A stretch of DNA of 64,000 bases. It comes from Rhodoflexus caldus (GTDB taxonomy: Bacteria > Bacteroidota > Bacteroidia > Cytophagales > Thermoflexibacteraceae). Position numbers and translations under genes: made by a program. The stretch is taken from assembly GCF_021206925.1 (NCBI RefSeq), contig NZ_JAJPRF010000015.1:26704-90703 (forward strand), written 5' to 3'. Position 1 is the stretch's first letter. Each line of letters starts with the position of its first letter. Under the pieces are notes generated by a model. That model was not told where the DNA came from, did no database searches, and saw nothing but the letters and a program-made list of their open reading frames with translations. Shown here one piece after another: positions 1 to 8,441 of the stretch.

Positions 1-2
1 CT

Positions 3-443
3 TATACCTACTCTCACTTTATTGATGAATCGCTGTCTAACCATGCCCACTTCAATCAGGCGTTGGCGCATCCGCTGGGGGCTAACTTCCGCGAGTTTAT
101 CGGGATTGCTCGTTATCAGCCTATTCCGCGCCTGATGCTTACGGGTAAAATGATATATGCTAAGCAAGGATTGGACGGCGCGGGCGAAAACTGGGGCAGC
201 AATATTCTGTTAGACAATACCACACGCCAACAGGAATACGGCAATAAAATAGGGCAGGGTATCGCTACCACGCTGCTCTTTGGCGATTTTACCGCTTCTT
301 ATCAACTCAAACACAACCTGTTTATTGATTTTAAACAAGTGATTCGCCGCCTGCAAAGCGACGATGCGGCACGCAACAGCAATATCAGTTTTACTTCGCT
401 GGCCATACGCCTCAATATTGCACAGCGCCTGCACGAGTTTTAA
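3..443 (+). CDS. C-terminal end of a Wzi/RemB-like outer-membrane beta-barrel protein (partial)
   Basis: The reading frame is open from the window edge, so the 5' part lies outside. The visible ~146 residues alternate polar and hydrophobic stretches as beta-barrel strands do and finish on a short strand ending in Phe, the usual C-terminal signature of outer-membrane proteins. The segment HFNQALAHPLGANFREF resembles what I remember of the capsule-assembly Wzi/gliding-protein RemB group of Bacteroidota. A TTG at 63 is only an internal codon. The family is an inference; that this is the end of a barrel is fairly safe. Confidence 0.55.
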   Translation, partial: YTYSHFIDESLSNHAHFNQALAHPLGANFREFIGIARYQPIPRLMLTGKMIYAKQGLDGAGENWGSNILLDNTTRQQEYGNKIGQGIATTLLFGDFTASYQLKHNLFIDFKQVIRRLQSDDAARNSNISFTSLAIRLNIAQRLHEF

Positions 444-445
444 TG

Positions 446-1060
446 CTATCGCGCTTCTTCAATCGGGAAGGCAATGCGCAGCGTTTCCCATTTGACGGCT
501 ACCTCACCCTTACCGGGTGCAAGGGGTTTTACTTCATAAGTTAGCCGCTGGATGGTATCGGGCATAACAGTTGGCTTGACTTTGAAGCGAAGCACGTCTT
601 CCTCGGTTTTGTACTCATCGGTCAGGTGCTGATTCCAACGCTCGTTGAGAATCACTGTCCATTCGTCGGGTGCGGGGATAGTGAAAATGGCATAAGTGCC
701 TGCTTTTACCAACTGCCCGTTGATTTTCATGGCACGTTCAAAGTTAATGGCCGTGGCATTGTGCGCCCCCGTTACCCAAACCTGATGGTACGGCACAAGT
801 CCGCCCCAGATGATGCGCCCCCGAACGGCAGGCGAATGATAGCGAACGGCTACGACTGTTTCACCAATTCGCCCCGATGCTTCGCGTTGCGGGCTGCCTT
901 TGATGGTATCTTTTTCGTAAGGGTTTGCTATTGGGTCTTTGTTTTCTATCTTGAAGGAAATGACCTTGGGTTCGCGCTTGTTTTCCTGCGAACTGCAAGC
1001 CGCAAAAAAGAGTATCAAAGTGAAAAGGCAGGTTGAAAGGGTAGTTTTTCTCATAACCAA
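446..1060 (-). CDS. DUF2911-domain lipoprotein
   Basis: A 204-residue protein with a lipoprotein signal: a hydrophobic stretch followed by FFAAC, with the lipidated Cys near residue 22. The body carries the DUF2911 pattern, including VRYHSPAVRGR, IWGGLVPYHQVW and a GTYAIFTIP segment. Function is unknown. An ATG two codons downstream (1054) is an equally good start. It ends tail-to-tail with the barrel gene, two bases away, and is the last gene of a minus-strand run with rdgB and an FKBP lipoprotein. Confidence 0.8.
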   Translation of the reverse strand: MVMRKTTLSTCLFTLILFFAACSSQENKREPKVISFKIENKDPIANPYEKDTIKGSPQREASGRIGETVVAVRYHSPAVRGRIIWGGLVPYHQVWVTGAHNATAINFERAMKINGQLVKAGTYAIFTIPAPDEWTVILNERWNQHLTDEYKTEEDVLRFKVKPTVMPDTIQRLTYEVKPLAPGKGEVAVKWETLRIAFPIEEAR

Positions 1061-1079
1061 ATTTACTGAATTTGCCGCT

Positions 1080-1661
1080 CTATTGTTTCAGAAAATCCAG
1101 CAATTGCTGCATGGCGCGGGCGCGGTGGCTGATTTGCGTTTTCAGGGCGACGGGCATTTCACCGAAGGTTAGGTGGTAGCCGTCGGGTTGGAAGATGGGG
1201 TCATAGCCGAAGCCGTTGCTGCCCCGCGGCGCATCGGTGATGTTGCCCGTAATGATGCCCGTAAAGGTGTGCAGGCTGCCATCGGACTGCACAAGAGCAA
1301 TAACGGTTTTGAACTGCGCCCGGCGGTCGGTGATGCCTTGCAGTTGTTGCAGTACCAATTCGTAGTTGGCTTTAAAATCGCGCGAAGCCCCCGCATAATA
1401 GGCCGAATGTACGCCCGGTGCGCCGTTCAGTGCTGCTACTTCCAAGCCGCTGTCGTCGGCAAAGCAGGGGATGCGGTAATGTTCCCATACGTAGCGGGCT
1501 TTGTAGGCGGCGTTTCCTTCAATGGTTGCTTCCGGTTCGGGGATTTCTTCGGTGCAACCGATTTCGTCCAGTGTCAATAAGCGAAAATTGCCGCCTAATT
1601 GAGCGGCAATTTCTTCGCGTTTATGTGCGTTGCGCGTGGCAAAGCAAAGCTCTTGTATCAT
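1080..1661 (-). CDS. rdgB: RdgB/HAM1 family non-canonical purine NTP pyrophosphatase
   Basis: A 193-residue cytoplasmic enzyme expected to hydrolyse dITP, XTP and ITP to the monophosphates, keeping deaminated purines out of nucleic acids. Visible motifs are the N-terminal FATRNAHKREEI, the metal/substrate segment FADDSGLEVAALNGAPGVHS, and GSNGFGYDPIF. Length is normal. Its ATG overlaps the stop of the upstream FKBP gene by four bases (ATGA), which suggests translational coupling in one transcript. Confidence 0.95.
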   Translation of the reverse strand: MIQELCFATRNAHKREEIAAQLGGNFRLLTLDEIGCTEEIPEPEATIEGNAAYKARYVWEHYRIPCFADDSGLEVAALNGAPGVHSAYYAGASRDFKANYELVLQQLQGITDRRAQFKTVIALVQSDGSLHTFTGIITGNITDAPRGSNGFGYDPIFQPDGYHLTFGEMPVALKTQISHRARAMQQLLDFLKQ

Positions 1662-2152
1662 TGCTGACGCGTTAGGTTAAGTACCTCAATATCAAATTGC
1701 AAAATGGCATTGGGCGGAATTTCTCCCAGACTGCGCGAACCATAGGCCAGATTGGAAGGGATAATCAGTGTGCCGCGCTCGCCTGCACGCATCAGTTGCA
1801 AACCTTCCGTCCAACCTGCAATTACTTGCGTGCGCCCAATGCGCACACCAAAAGGCTGATTGCGGAAACGGCTGCTGTCAAATACTTTGCCGTAAAGTAC
1901 GTTGCCGGTATAATGCACCGTAACAGAATCGCCGGAGCGTGCTCTTTCACCCACACCTACAATCTGCGGAATGTAAACCAAACCGGAAGCCGTGCGCTGA
2001 AAATTGGTAATTCTGTTTTCTGCCAGCCAGTCAGTAATAATGCGTGCCTCCCGCTCGCGCTGTGCCTCTGCATTCAGTGTACTTTGCTTCTTACATGCGC
2101 CCAGAATGATAACCAATCCCAGAAAGAGTGTGAAACGAACAATGTTTTGCAT
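1658..2152 (-). CDS. FKBP-type peptidyl-prolyl cis-trans isomerase lipoprotein
   Basis: A 164-residue lipoprotein. A hydrophobic signal ends in LGAC, then a charged linker (residues ~25-45) leads into one FKBP domain with SGDSVTVHYTG, VFDSS, VIAGWTEGLQLM and IPSNLAYGSR. It should speed prolyl isomerisation of exported proteins at the cell envelope. The frame stays open to 2227, but that extension runs into the terminator hairpin of the upstream tRNA, so the ATG at 2152 before MQNIVRFTLF is taken as the start. It overlaps rdgB by four bases. Confidence 0.9.
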   Translation of the reverse strand: MQNIVRFTLFLGLVIILGACKKQSTLNAEAQREREARIITDWLAENRITNFQRTASGLVYIPQIVGVGERARSGDSVTVHYTGNVLYGKVFDSSRFRNQPFGVRIGRTQVIAGWTEGLQLMRAGERGTLIIPSNLAYGSRSLGEIPPNAILQFDIEVLNLTRQQ

Positions 2153-2212
2153 GATTCTTATCAATAACAGAATGGGCAAATTTATACCGAAAAACCCGAT
2201 TCGCCATAAAGC

Positions 2213-2245
2213 AAAAAACGCTTGCATAAGCTATGCAAGCGTTTT
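2213..2245 (-). terminator. Rho-independent terminator after tRNA-Asp
   Basis: Perfect inverted repeat AAAACGCTTGCATA / TATGCAAGCGTTTT with a 3-base loop. On the minus strand it is followed by a T tract. It lies directly 3' of tRNA-Asp and upstream of the FKBP start. Confidence 0.8.
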
Positions 2246-2246
2246 G

Positions 2247-2320
2247 CGGAATGGACGGGACTCGAACCCGCGACCTCCTGCGTGACAGGCAGGCATTCTA
2301 ACCGGCTGAACTACCACTCC
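2247..2320 (-). tRNA. tRNA-Asp (anticodon GTC)
   Basis: 74 nt on the minus strand. Acceptor arms GGAGTGG/CCATTCC with discriminator G; D arm starting GTTC; anticodon stem CCTGC/GCAGG enclosing loop CTGTCAC (anticodon GTC); T loop GGTTCGAGTCCC. CCA is not encoded. It has its own promoter and terminator. Confidence 0.97.
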
Positions 2321-2338
2321 GTTGTCCTTTTGACACCA

Positions 2339-2370
2339 CAAAAGTAGAACACCACATTCATTCCTGCAAT
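2339..2370 (-). promoter_or_regulatory. Promoter of tRNA-Asp
   Basis: On the minus strand, ATTG (2370-2367), 20 bases, then TACTTTTG (2346-2339). This fits the Bacteroidota sigma-A pattern TTTG-N19/20-TAnnTTTG and sits about 19 bases before the tRNA 5' end. Confidence 0.65.
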
Positions 2371-2386
2371 ACCCTTTCCTAAAAAA

Positions 2387-3937
2387 TTACAGATTTTTTT
2401 CAGAGACTGCCTTCCCACGATTCATCAGCGGACGAATTTCACGTATGAAAATCAGACCTGTGAAGGCTGCCGAGAGTGCGATGTTAAGCAATTGATTCAT
2501 GACAAAACTTTGTAAATCAATTGCTTGTACACTGTAAACAACTGCTGTTCCTGCGGCGGTGTAGAGTAGGGCAGGTTTCCAACGGTAGGGAATGGGGTAA
2601 AACTTTTGCCCGTAGTAAAGGCAGGCAGCACTCATCGCGGCATAGCAAATCAGGTGCATCAGTGCTGCGCCCATGTAGCCCATCAGGGGAATGAGCAGGT
2701 AGTTGCCCGCAACGGTAACGGCAGCCCCCAGAATGGCAAACCATGTGCCGTAGTAGGTGCGGTCGGTAATTTTGAACCAAACCGTCAGGTTATAGTAAAC
2801 GCCCAATAGACAGTTGGCCAGCAAAAGTACAGGCACAACTGCCAAACCTTCCCTGTAAGCCGCACTGCCCAGCAACAGGTATTGCACCCAATCAATATTT
2901 GCCCCGATGCCTACGTACATCAGCAAGCAGGCAAGGATGAAGTAGTGCATCACGCGGGCGAAGAGTTCAGGCGAGTTTTTATCGGCAGCCTGTGCGAAAA
3001 AGAACGGTTCGGCGGCATAGCGGAACGCCTGCACCGCCAGCGTAATAAAAACGCCGAACTTGAAACAGGCACTGTAAATGCCGATAGCCCCGTCGGTAGT
3101 GATGCCTGCATAGAAGCCTTCGGGCAGCAGCCATTTGAGCATTTGTCGGTCTATGACTTCGTTTACGATGCCCGCCAGCCCCATGAACAGCAGCGGATAG
3201 GCATAGCGCAACATGGGCTTTAAAGTTTGCCACTGCCATTGCAGGCGAAAACCTTTGAATACGAAAGCAAAAGCTGGCAACTGCGCCGCATTGGCAATCA
3301 GGTTGGCAAGGAAGATGTAGCCCACCGCGTATTCGGGTTTAAAAATCAATTGCGCAAAATCTTGCATGAACAGGAAACTTTCCCCTGCGGCAGCCTTGCG
3401 GCAAACGTAGAGGAAGAAAAAGTTCAGCCCCACGTAGAGGAAAATACTGCCCAATTTGAGCGAGGCAAACAGTACGGGGCGACCTTCTAACCGCAAGCGG
3501 GCAAAGGGAATGGCTACCAGCGCATCAATGGCAAAAAGCAGGGCGAAAAGGCGCACGTACAGCCCCAAATCGGGGTACTGAATCAGTGCTGCCGCTTCGT
3601 CGGCAAAAAGCCAAAGCAGCCCCGAACCGAGGAAAGCAACCGCTGCAACCGCCGTAACCGATTGGTTGAAATAGCTTTGCAACTGCTGCCGTTCGCGAGT
3701 AGCAAAGCGAAAAAAAGCGGTTTCCATGCCGAACGTATAAACGACATTAAAAAATGCGGCATAGGCATAAAAAACCGAATTGATACCGTATTCGCCCGGG
3801 TCGGTGAAAACGGCGGTATGGAAAGGCACCATCAGTACGCTGTTCACCGCCCGCCCGACGATGCTGCTGATGCCGTAAATAGCGGTTTGAGAACCGAGTT
3901 TTTTCAGAAGTCCCAATGCAATTGTAATTTGAGCCAA
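2387..3937 (-). CDS. Wzx/MATE-like oligosaccharide flippase
   Basis: 516 residues with about 12-14 hydrophobic segments over the whole length, and an N-terminal arrangement (QTAIYGISSIVGRAVNSVLMVPFHT) typical of polysaccharide-export flippases of the MOP superfamily. It probably moves lipid-linked oligosaccharides across the inner membrane. No polymerase or glycosyltransferase genes lie beside it, so the substrate cannot be guessed. It is divergent from the acetyltransferase gene with only 17 bases between the starts. Confidence 0.85.
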   Translation of the reverse strand: MAQITIALGLLKKLGSQTAIYGISSIVGRAVNSVLMVPFHTAVFTDPGEYGINSVFYAYAAFFNVVYTFGMETAFFRFATRERQQLQSYFNQSVTAVAAVAFLGSGLLWLFADEAAALIQYPDLGLYVRLFALLFAIDALVAIPFARLRLEGRPVLFASLKLGSIFLYVGLNFFFLYVCRKAAAGESFLFMQDFAQLIFKPEYAVGYIFLANLIANAAQLPAFAFVFKGFRLQWQWQTLKPMLRYAYPLLFMGLAGIVNEVIDRQMLKWLLPEGFYAGITTDGAIGIYSACFKFGVFITLAVQAFRYAAEPFFFAQAADKNSPELFARVMHYFILACLLMYVGIGANIDWVQYLLLGSAAYREGLAVVPVLLLANCLLGVYYNLTVWFKITDRTYYGTWFAILGAAVTVAGNYLLIPLMGYMGAALMHLICYAAMSAACLYYGQKFYPIPYRWKPALLYTAAGTAVVYSVQAIDLQSFVMNQLLNIALSAAFTGLIFIREIRPLMNRGKAVSEKNL

Positions 3938-3954
3938 AAATACAGCAATCGCAC

Positions 3955-4497
3955 ATGCAAACCATTGCCCTGATTCATATTCGCCGTGCCGATGCCGAAG
4001 ATGCCGCCTTGTTGGCTCATGCAGGGCGCACTTCGTTTTACCATGCCTTTGCCGACACGAGCGATGCGGCAGACATGGCGGACTATTTGGAAAAAGCCTT
4101 CAATGAAGCGCAGGTAGCCGCCGAGCTTGCCGATGCGGATAATTATTTTTTCATCATGGAAACCGTGCAGGGCGAAGTTGCGGGCTATGCCAAGCTGATT
4201 GCCGACAAACGGCACGAATCGCTGCCCGAAGGCGGTAACTGGTGGAAATTACAGCGGTTTTACCTCATGCCCGACTTCATTGGTTCGGGCATTGCCGCCA
4301 TCCTGATGGACGAACTCAAAGAGTTCATCACCGCCAAAGGAGCAAGTGGCATGTGGCTGGCAACTTGGACGGAAAACAAACGTGCCATTCGCTTTTATGA
4401 AAAGTGCGGCTTCACCATTTGCGGCAACGACCAATTCGTGATGGGCAAGAGCATCACCTGCGATTATGTGATGAGGTGGGGGTGGGGAGTTAGCTAA
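3955..4497 (+). CDS. GNAT-family N-acetyltransferase
   Basis: 180 residues with a GNAT fold: N-terminal IHIRRADAEDAALLA, the acetyl-CoA-binding motif A RFYLMPDFIGSGIAAILMDEL, and the C-terminal NKRAIRFYEKCGF. It transfers an acetyl group from acetyl-CoA to an amine, but nothing shows the substrate. It starts 17 bases from the divergent flippase start, so the two may share a control region. Confidence 0.88.
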   Translation: MQTIALIHIRRADAEDAALLAHAGRTSFYHAFADTSDAADMADYLEKAFNEAQVAAELADADNYFFIMETVQGEVAGYAKLIADKRHESLPEGGNWWKLQRFYLMPDFIGSGIAAILMDELKEFITAKGASGMWLATWTENKRAIRFYEKCGFTICGNDQFVMGKSITCDYVMRWGWGVS

Positions 4498-4673
4498 GTG
4501 GGTAATTAAAATGACTTTATGAAAACCCGCTCAGTTAGGGATGGTATAGAAGCCTGTTAGCCGTCTTGGACGCGAACAATGCTTTCAACAAAATTAACAC
4601 TTCATTTTGCACAATTACAAAAATATGTATACCTGTTGGCTTGAGAGACCCGCCGACGATGATATTTTTATGC

Positions 4674-4681
4674 TAATTTTG
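4674..4681 (+). promoter_or_regulatory. Possible -7 element of the DUF3800 gene
   Basis: TAATTTTG matches the TAnnTTTG box and lies only seven bases before the ATG at 4689. No good -33 element is seen at the usual distance. If used, the mRNA would be almost leaderless. Confidence 0.4.
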
Positions 4682-4688
4682 GTTATAC

Positions 4689-5483
4689 ATGGGAACATAT
4701 CATTACCACCGATTTCTTGACGAAGCAGGCGATACTACGTTTTTTGGCAAAGGCAAAATCCCGATTATCGGTCAGGAAGGCGTAAGCAAGGTGTTTATTT
4801 TGGGAATGCTTCATATTAAGCAGGATTTACAAAAAGTACGGCAAGAAATCATTATACTGCAACAACAGATTGAGCAAAGCCGCTATTACCAAAGCGTACC
4901 AAGCGTCATCAAAAGAGTGCAACAAGGTGGCTTTTATTTTCATGCTAAAGACGATATTCCCGAAATCCGAAAAGATTTTTTTGATTACATCTTGCAATTG
5001 GACATTAGTTTTCAGGCAGTTGCAGCCCGAAAAATCGTTAGCCTATTTGAAAAAAAGCACAACGGGAAAGAAGCGGAATTTTATGCCGATTTGCTGTCTC
5101 ATTTGCTGAAAGACAAATTGCAAAAACAAGGACGTTTAGTACTCAATATCGCTGAAAGGGGCAGCAGTACCCACCATGCCAACTTGGAAAAAGGTTTGCA
5201 AAAAGCCGAAGAACGACACAAGAAAAAATTTCCCGACAAGGCAAAAACAACAAAAGTTAACTTTACGGTACACAAATTCAGGCATGAACCCCTATTAGCT
5301 GTTGCGGATTACTTGTGTTGGGCAATTCAACGAGTATTTGAAAAAGGCGAAATGCGTTACTATGACTATGTGCTTGAAAAAATTTCGTTGGTTGTAGATT
5401 TATACGACAGTACCAAATATGAAAAGGGGGGCAACTACTACACGCCCAAAAATCCGCTGACATCAGCCAATAAAATAAGTTAG
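4689..5483 (+). CDS. DUF3800 domain protein
   Basis: 264 residues with the N-terminal FLDEAGD motif (residues 9-15) and a C-terminal LAVADYLCWAIQR segment, both typical of DUF3800, a family thought to have an RNase H-like fold with acidic active-site residues. Function is unproven; members are often found with mobile or defence genes. The gene stands alone, its base composition is more AT-rich than its neighbours, and long stretches without any gene lie on both sides. That suggests acquisition by transfer. Confidence 0.85.
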   Translation: MGTYHYHRFLDEAGDTTFFGKGKIPIIGQEGVSKVFILGMLHIKQDLQKVRQEIIILQQQIEQSRYYQSVPSVIKRVQQGGFYFHAKDDIPEIRKDFFDYILQLDISFQAVAARKIVSLFEKKHNGKEAEFYADLLSHLLKDKLQKQGRLVLNIAERGSSTHHANLEKGLQKAEERHKKKFPDKAKTTKVNFTVHKFRHEPLLAVADYLCWAIQRVFEKGEMRYYDYVLEKISLVVDLYDSTKYEKGGNYYTPKNPLTSANKIS

Positions 5484-5663
5484 CCCTCTGACACCCTGAG
5501 AAGGATACCCTTCGCCGGAATGAACCCGTATTTCAAGTGCAGCCGACTAACATGCTACAAATATACAAAACGGCAAAAACAATTCCAATCCCTACCAGCC
5601 GCTGAAAGCCCCGTGAGCGGATGGGTTTTGAAAACCGCTGACGAGATGATTCATTAAAAAAAC

Positions 5664-5692
5664 AAAAGAGGCATTGAGCCAATGCCTCTTTT
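5664..5692 (-). terminator. Strong intrinsic terminator between the DUF3800 and E2 genes
   Basis: Stem AAAAGAGGCATT/AATGCCTCTTTT with a 5-base loop. On the minus strand it continues into GTTTTTTTAA, a good U tract; on the plus strand only TTTT follows. It could end the E2 mRNA (stop at 5883), the DUF3800 mRNA, or a separate small RNA. Confidence 0.8.
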
Positions 5693-5771
5693 AGTCCTCA
5701 TCATTTCTAACCAAAACTATAATTTTCAATCACTTTCGGGCGAACTGCGGAAAAGCGTTCAAGCCTTTTAG
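5664..5771 (-). ncRNA. Candidate small RNA in the gap downstream of the E2 gene
   Basis: Inference only. On the minus strand TTTG (5805-5802), 16 bases, then TACTTTTG (5785-5778) would start a transcript near 5771, and the strong hairpin at 5692-5664 would end it, giving about 108 nt with no open frame. The -33/-7 spacing is shorter than usual. A plain 3' untranslated region of the E2 mRNA is the alternative. Confidence 0.2.
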
Positions 5772-5882
5772 CTGATACAAAAGTATTTTTTATTCAAATA
5801 CCAAATTTTCAGATTCGGTTAGCTGCCGTTTTTTGGGGGTGAACTGCAAAAAACAGTCGGTAAACGGCAAGTGAACACATTG

Positions 5883-7214
5883 TTACAATTCGGTTTTGAC
5901 GTCGAACTTCTCTAAATAGTCTGCTACGCGGCGCACGAACATACCGCCTAATGCCCCGTCTATAATGCGGTGGTCGTAGGAGTGCGACAGGAACATCATA
6001 TGGCGGATACCGATGAAATCGCCCTGCTCGGTTTCAATCACGGCAGGTTTTTTCACAATTGCACCTACCGAAAGGATAGCTACTTGCGGCTGCATGATAA
6101 TCGGGGTGCCGAGCATATTGCCAAACGAACCGATGTTAGAAACCGTGTAAGTGCCGCCGCTCAAATCGTCGGGGGTGAGTTTGTTTTCGCGGGCGCGTTT
6201 TGCCAAATCGTTCACGCGGTAAGCCATGCCGCGCAGATTGAGTTGGTCGGCATTTTTAATGACGGGCACAATCAGGTTGCCGCTGGGTAGGGCTACCGCC
6301 ATACCGATGTTGATATCTTTCTTCACAATGATGTTGTCGCCGTCAATAGATGAGTTAATCATCGGGAAGTCGCGCAGGGCTTTGGCTACTGCCCAGAGGA
6401 AAATCGGGGTATAGGTCAGGGTTTGCCCTTCGCGCTCTTTGAATGCACGCACGTGGGCATTGCGCCAATTGACAATGTTGGTAACATCGGCTTCCACAAA
6501 AGAGGTAACGTGTGGCGAAATGCGCTTAGAATCCACCATGCGCTGGGCAATCATCTTGCGCATTCTGTCCATTTCAATAATTTCCACGTTGCCGCTTACG
6601 GAGGTCGCAGGTTTTACTTGTTCTAACGGACGCTCTTGGGGCGTAGTAACAGGTTTTTCTTGTTCTTTGACAGGCTGCGCAACAGGTGCAGCGGCAACGG
6701 CAGGCTGTTGTTTGCGCTGTTCCAAATAAGCCAACATATCGTTTTTGGTTACTCTGCCGTCTTTTCCCGTGCCGGGGATGCGGTCTAACTCTTGCATGGA
6801 AATATTTTCGGCACGTGCCATGTTCAGCACCAGCGGGGAGTAGAAACGACCGGACGGAGCGGCAACTTCCTCAACCTGAGAGGATGCTACTGCCGTTACG
6901 GCAGGTGCTGCTGTCTGCGTGGGGGCAGCCGTTGTTTGTGCAGGTTGGCTTACGGGAGCGTTAGGGGCATCCTCTTCGGTTTCAATCAGGGCAATCGGTT
7001 TGCCGATTTGTACTACCTGACCTACTTCGGCCAGAATTTCCTTCAATATACCCGCATGGGTAGAAGGGATTTCGGTATCTACTTTGTCGGTTGCTACCTC
7101 CAATACCGCTTCGTCTTGTGCGATGCGGTCGCCGGGCTTTTTGAGCCAGTTGAGGATTGTGCCTTCCATTACGCTTTCGCCCATTTTGGGCATAACCATT
7201 TCTATCAGCGCCAT
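5883..7214 (-). CDS. 2-oxoacid dehydrogenase E2 component (dihydrolipoamide acyltransferase)
   Basis: 443 residues in the classical E2 order. A lipoyl domain (1-77) has the lipoylated Lys44 in VATDKVDTE; a Pro/Ala/Thr/Gln-rich linker follows; then a peripheral subunit-binding domain (~125-165, SPLVLNMARAENIS...GKDGRVTKNDML); a second linker; and the catalytic domain (~215-443) with the active-site HSYDHRIIDG. It passes acyl groups from lipoamide to CoA. Sequence alone does not separate pyruvate, branched-chain and 2-oxoglutarate complexes. E1 and E3 genes are not nearby. Confidence 0.93.
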   Translation of the reverse strand: MALIEMVMPKMGESVMEGTILNWLKKPGDRIAQDEAVLEVATDKVDTEIPSTHAGILKEILAEVGQVVQIGKPIALIETEEDAPNAPVSQPAQTTAAPTQTAAPAVTAVASSQVEEVAAPSGRFYSPLVLNMARAENISMQELDRIPGTGKDGRVTKNDMLAYLEQRKQQPAVAAAPVAQPVKEQEKPVTTPQERPLEQVKPATSVSGNVEIIEMDRMRKMIAQRMVDSKRISPHVTSFVEADVTNIVNWRNAHVRAFKEREGQTLTYTPIFLWAVAKALRDFPMINSSIDGDNIIVKKDINIGMAVALPSGNLIVPVIKNADQLNLRGMAYRVNDLAKRARENKLTPDDLSGGTYTVSNIGSFGNMLGTPIIMQPQVAILSVGAIVKKPAVIETEQGDFIGIRHMMFLSHSYDHRIIDGALGGMFVRRVADYLEKFDVKTEL

Positions 7215-7258
7215 AATGAATATGTGTTGTGTGGATGTTGCCTGTTCAAAAGTCGTGG

Positions 7259-7266
7259 CAAAGATA
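7259..7266 (-). promoter_or_regulatory. Possible -7 element of the E2 gene
   Basis: TATCTTTG on the minus strand fits TAnnTTTG, about 45 bases before the ATG at 7214. The -33 region is weak. Confidence 0.35.
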
Positions 7267-7378
7267 GTGTATAATGACTTGAACAGCAGGTTTAGCTAAG
7301 AGAAAGTACATCATCCCTGTTTTTGTACTCTTTGCGGCAAAACATTGCGTTCTTTGCAGTAAAAAAACAGCCGCATAC

Positions 7379-8281
7379 ATGAGTCGCAAAACGCTGATTG
7401 TGATAGGCGGGCCGACGGCATCGGGCAAAACCGCCGCTGCCATTGCGCTGGCCAAACATTTTGACACGGAAATAATTTCAGCCGATGCGCGGCAGTTCTA
7501 CCGTCAGATGTCTATTGGCACTGCCAAACCTACGCCCGAAGAGTTGGCTGCTGCACCGCACCATTTGGTCGGGCATCTGGAAGTTTGGCAGCCCTACAAT
7601 GCCGGAGCGTTTGAACGCGATGCGCTGCAAATTCTGGATGAGATTTTTGCCAAAAAAGATTTTGCCATTGCCGTAGGCGGTTCGGGGCTGTACTTGCGCA
7701 CGCTTTGCTTCGGCATTGATAACATGCCTGCCGTGCCTGCCGAAATCCGCGAGCGCACCGATGCATTATTGCAGGAAAAAGGCTTGCCTTTTTTGTTGGA
7801 AGAACTGCAACACTACGACGCAACCTATTACAACGAGGTGGACAAAGCCAACCCCGCACGGGTGAAGCGGGCAATGGAAATTATCTATGCCACAGGGCAG
7901 CCTTATTCTTCCTTTCGCAAAAAACAGCCGACCGAACGGCCTTTCCGTTCGGTTTGGATAGGTTTAGACCTGCCGCGCGAGCAACTCTACGAGCGCATCA
8001 ACCGCCGCGTGGAGCTGATGATGGAGCAGGGACTGGAAGAAGAAGTTCGCGCATTGTTGCCTTACAGGCACTGCAACGCATTGCAAACCGTTGGCTACAC
8101 CGAAACTTTTGATTATTTGGATGGAAAAACAACACTTGCAGAAGCGGTAGCACTGATTCAGCAACACACGCGCAACTATGCCAAACGCCAACTGACTTGG
8201 TTCAGGCGCGAGCCTGTGCAATGGTTTGCCCCTGATGATATTGCAGGCATGGTTCAGTATATCAACACGCAAGCAAAATAA
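7379..8281 (+). CDS. miaA: tRNA dimethylallyltransferase
   Basis: 300 residues. It adds a dimethylallyl group to N6 of A37 in tRNAs reading UNN codons. The P-loop GGPTASGKT is at residues 10-18. Other family markers are ISADARQFYRQMSIGTAKPT, AVGGSGLYLRTL, the NPARVKRAMEI segment and the C-terminal QQHTRNYAKRQLTWFRRE. Length is normal and the ATG start is unambiguous. It is divergent from the E2 gene. Confidence 0.97.
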   Translation: MSRKTLIVIGGPTASGKTAAAIALAKHFDTEIISADARQFYRQMSIGTAKPTPEELAAAPHHLVGHLEVWQPYNAGAFERDALQILDEIFAKKDFAIAVGGSGLYLRTLCFGIDNMPAVPAEIRERTDALLQEKGLPFLLEELQHYDATYYNEVDKANPARVKRAMEIIYATGQPYSSFRKKQPTERPFRSVWIGLDLPREQLYERINRRVELMMEQGLEEEVRALLPYRHCNALQTVGYTETFDYLDGKTTLAEAVALIQQHTRNYAKRQLTWFRREPVQWFAPDDIAGMVQYINTQAK

Positions 8282-8441
8282 ATCAGCAAAAACGCATCAT
8301 TCGCAACAGGCCGTTTGCTTGTGCAATACGGTTTAACTTGCTCAAATGCTCAACCCTGCAAACAAAAAGTGCAAAAGCGCAAGATTTGCCAAGCGAACTT
8401 TTGTAAGTTATTTTAAATCAGGCACTTAAATAGCAGTCGTG

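Larger units (their letters stand above)
5484..5882. other. Intergenic stretch of about 400 bases
   Basis: No credible protein gene. It contains the hairpin at 5664-5692 and a possible minus-strand promoter at 5778-5805, which together outline a candidate small RNA. Nothing else was recognised. Confidence 0.6.
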
